Origin: Hemerocallis citrina
Lineage: Eukaryota; Streptophyta; Magnoliopsida; Asparagales; Asphodelaceae
Reading direction: 5' to 3'
Length of the DNA: 64,000 bases
NCBI GenBank assembly: GCA_017893485.1
Contig: CM030366.1
Coordinates: 46,808,283 to 46,872,282 of the forward strand
A program made the translations under genes and the position numbers. This document shows, piece by piece, positions 62,273 through 64,000 of the stretch (positions are counted from its first letter, which is position 1; each line of letters starts with the position of its first letter). The notes beneath the pieces were generated by a model. That model was not told the DNA's origin, made no database searches, and saw nothing but the letters and a program-made list of their open reading frames with translations.

Positions 62273-64000
62273 ACCTAGGGTTTTGACCTAGGGTTAGCCA
62301 TCCTAGAGTTATGTAACCCTATCATCTTGATTGATCTTTGTCTTGTTTTGATAAGATCCTATGGCTAGAGTTTTGCCATGAAAAAATCTTCATGAAGCAT
62401 TTAGAGTTGCCTTGAAGCTTCTAGCTTATTGTATTGGCAAAATCATAGCCCTCCATTTCTCCACTCACACTCCACTCCATCCTCACCATCCACCTATGCC
62501 TTAGGATAGCCGGCCACCCCCCTCCCATCTCTCTCCTCACTCCATTAAAACTCCATTCTTTTCTTTTTTTTCTTCATTTCATTCTAGGTTGTTCAAAAAA
62601 AAAATAGAGAGCAAGATAGAAAGCTAGAAGAAGGAGAAATAGAACTATAGAGTGAGTAAGAACTTGAGAGTATTGTAGCTAGACTCATTTACACTTTTTT
62701 GTAGGTGATATTCATGAGGAGGCAAGCTAAGGAGGAAGATGAGGAACTACTTAAAGGCAAACTTGTGCAATCATCTCAAACTTAAGAGTGGGCGTTCTCT
62801 AACTCTAGATTAGTTGTTTTAAAATGATGTTGTGTGTAGGAGTGATAAGAGAAGCTTGATATAATGCTTGTATGATTAAGAAATTATGAAAACATAAGCT
62901 TGTATGTTAGTAAAATTTGATACCATGATTATAAGTGCTTATGTTATGTTAAGACTTAGAAATTTTCATCTTGAAAATGGCTTAGAATCTTGATCCGAAA
63001 TTTTTATTGGGATATTCTACTATGAATTTAGAGCTTACTATAATTTTTTCATAATTTTTGGGGTTCATTTATTAGCCCAATAAAATCCTTCTTTTCATAA
63101 ATAGAGAACAGTGAAAATTGGGTTATGTCTTGTTTTGAAGGTGAAGTTTAAAAACTCATAACATGGCATTGGTTAAAGTTTAAAAATTCATCACATGGCA
63201 TTGGTAAATTATCTTGAGCCCAAACTTTTATTAGAGGTTCTTGAATATGTTAACAACAATCATTTCAAATTTCCAATTTTTCTGAATTTATTTGGTATTT
63301 TTAAAAAATATGTTTGGTCGACTGGTCCAGAGCCAAAGACTGGCTATGTTCTGTTTCAAAGGTGAAGTTCAATAAATCATAACTATTTTATGGTATATAA
63401 TCTTGCAATGAAATTTTTAATGTAGCATCTAATGTGTGTCGAGATAATGTATCTAAAATTTTAGAATTTCTAGGCAACATTTGATGTGTTTTTAAAATGA
63501 GTTTGTGAAAGACGTTTTGCACACTGCCTGAACACAAAGAAGTTTTTCTACTGGATTCAAAATGCTATAACTCCTTGAATGTTTTAATCTTGATGCAACT
63601 TTTGGATATGTTGGACATGTGTATGTTTAGTTAATGAATCCAAAATTTGCTACAAATTGGAGTTGTGGATGAATTGATATAGAATTTTTAATAGACCATG
63701 TTCAAAATAAGTTCGAAATCAGTATGTCTGTAAACATGGGACTTTCCATCCTTGTGTGATTAGAATTTGAAAAAATGATTAACTAGAGAAGTGTAGTAGA
63801 GAATCTTAGCTTTCCAAAACATTTAGAATCATGCAATTTCAGTTTGTATAATGAAATATATGATTTTTTTCTAAATTAAGGACAGATCTGGTCCTGATAG
63901 AAGTTTTTGTTTTGTAAGATAGATTAATTTGCTCTACTCCTAAGTCTTGGATTTGAGAGTTGGTACCATTTCTATTCTTTAAATACTCGGTTATATCATA
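61783..64000 (+). repeat. A-like LTR running off the window (copy A6)
   Basis: Starts TGTAACATCTCGTAAAATAG after a purine-rich tract, so it has the position of a 3' LTR. A GCCGGCCACCCCCC stretch near 62511 and the region CGTTCTCTAACTCTAG near 62793 match the promoter-leader order of family A. Its first kilobase is clearly different from LTR A4, so the pair is not a normal 5'/3' set. It is incomplete at the window edge, and 62800-64000 shows no gene. Confidence 0.65.

Overview
This window looks like plant nuclear DNA made almost entirely of nested long-terminal-repeat (LTR) retrotransposons. No host protein-coding gene, rRNA or functional tRNA gene could be supported. The evidence is the repeated LTRs with primer-binding sites (PBS) and purine tracts, decayed gag/protease/RT/RNase H/integrase reading frames, 5-bp target-site duplications (TSDs), and AT-rich LTRs of 3 to 4 kb. 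The species cannot be named; an angiosperm is the best guess from the element types. All family assignments are by eye, without database searches.

Layout. (1) 1-11918: a Tat-like Ty3/gypsy element on the minus strand, cut by the left window edge. It has a 5' LTR (11298-11918), gag, protease, RT, two RNase H domains and integrase, then a ~113-bp tandem array and, on the opposite strand, an intron-containing antisense gene cluster (337-3581). (2) 11919-21769: the 3' part of an old chromovirus (family B), interrupted by a family-A solo LTR (14631-18044) and ending in a B LTR (18514-21769). (3) 21770-28910: an A-like LTR fragment, a B solo LTR (24052-27445) and AT-rich virus-like or copia-like debris. 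(4) 28911-42903: a second Tat-like element on the plus strand, complete in layout but full of stops and frameshifts. It has matching 598-bp LTRs, a 111-bp array and three antisense units, and its second LTR runs on into a truncated second internal region (to 43246). (5) 43247-55940: a broken B LTR carrying an A solo LTR (43411-46778) and a B solo LTR (46878-54598), the latter itself carrying an A solo LTR (50496-53950). (6) 55941-64000: a short piece of debris, then a family-A 5' LTR with an initiator-Met PBS, a non-coding internal region, and a different A-like LTR whose start is tandemly duplicated and which leaves the window.

How the parts work together. The two Tat-like elements are the most informative features. 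Each sense unit (gag-pol) converges with a separate antisense unit. The antisense unit has its own TATA box and encodes a protein resembling the plant 'putative gypsy type transposon' domain family plus coiled-coil proteins. Its introns are visible only on the antisense strand, which may explain how they survive reverse transcription. Both copies share two coding lesions, suggesting they derive from an already defective, trans-mobilised lineage. The most unusual non-coding signal is a pair of tRNA-like A-box/B-box modules inside each complete family-A LTR in the window.
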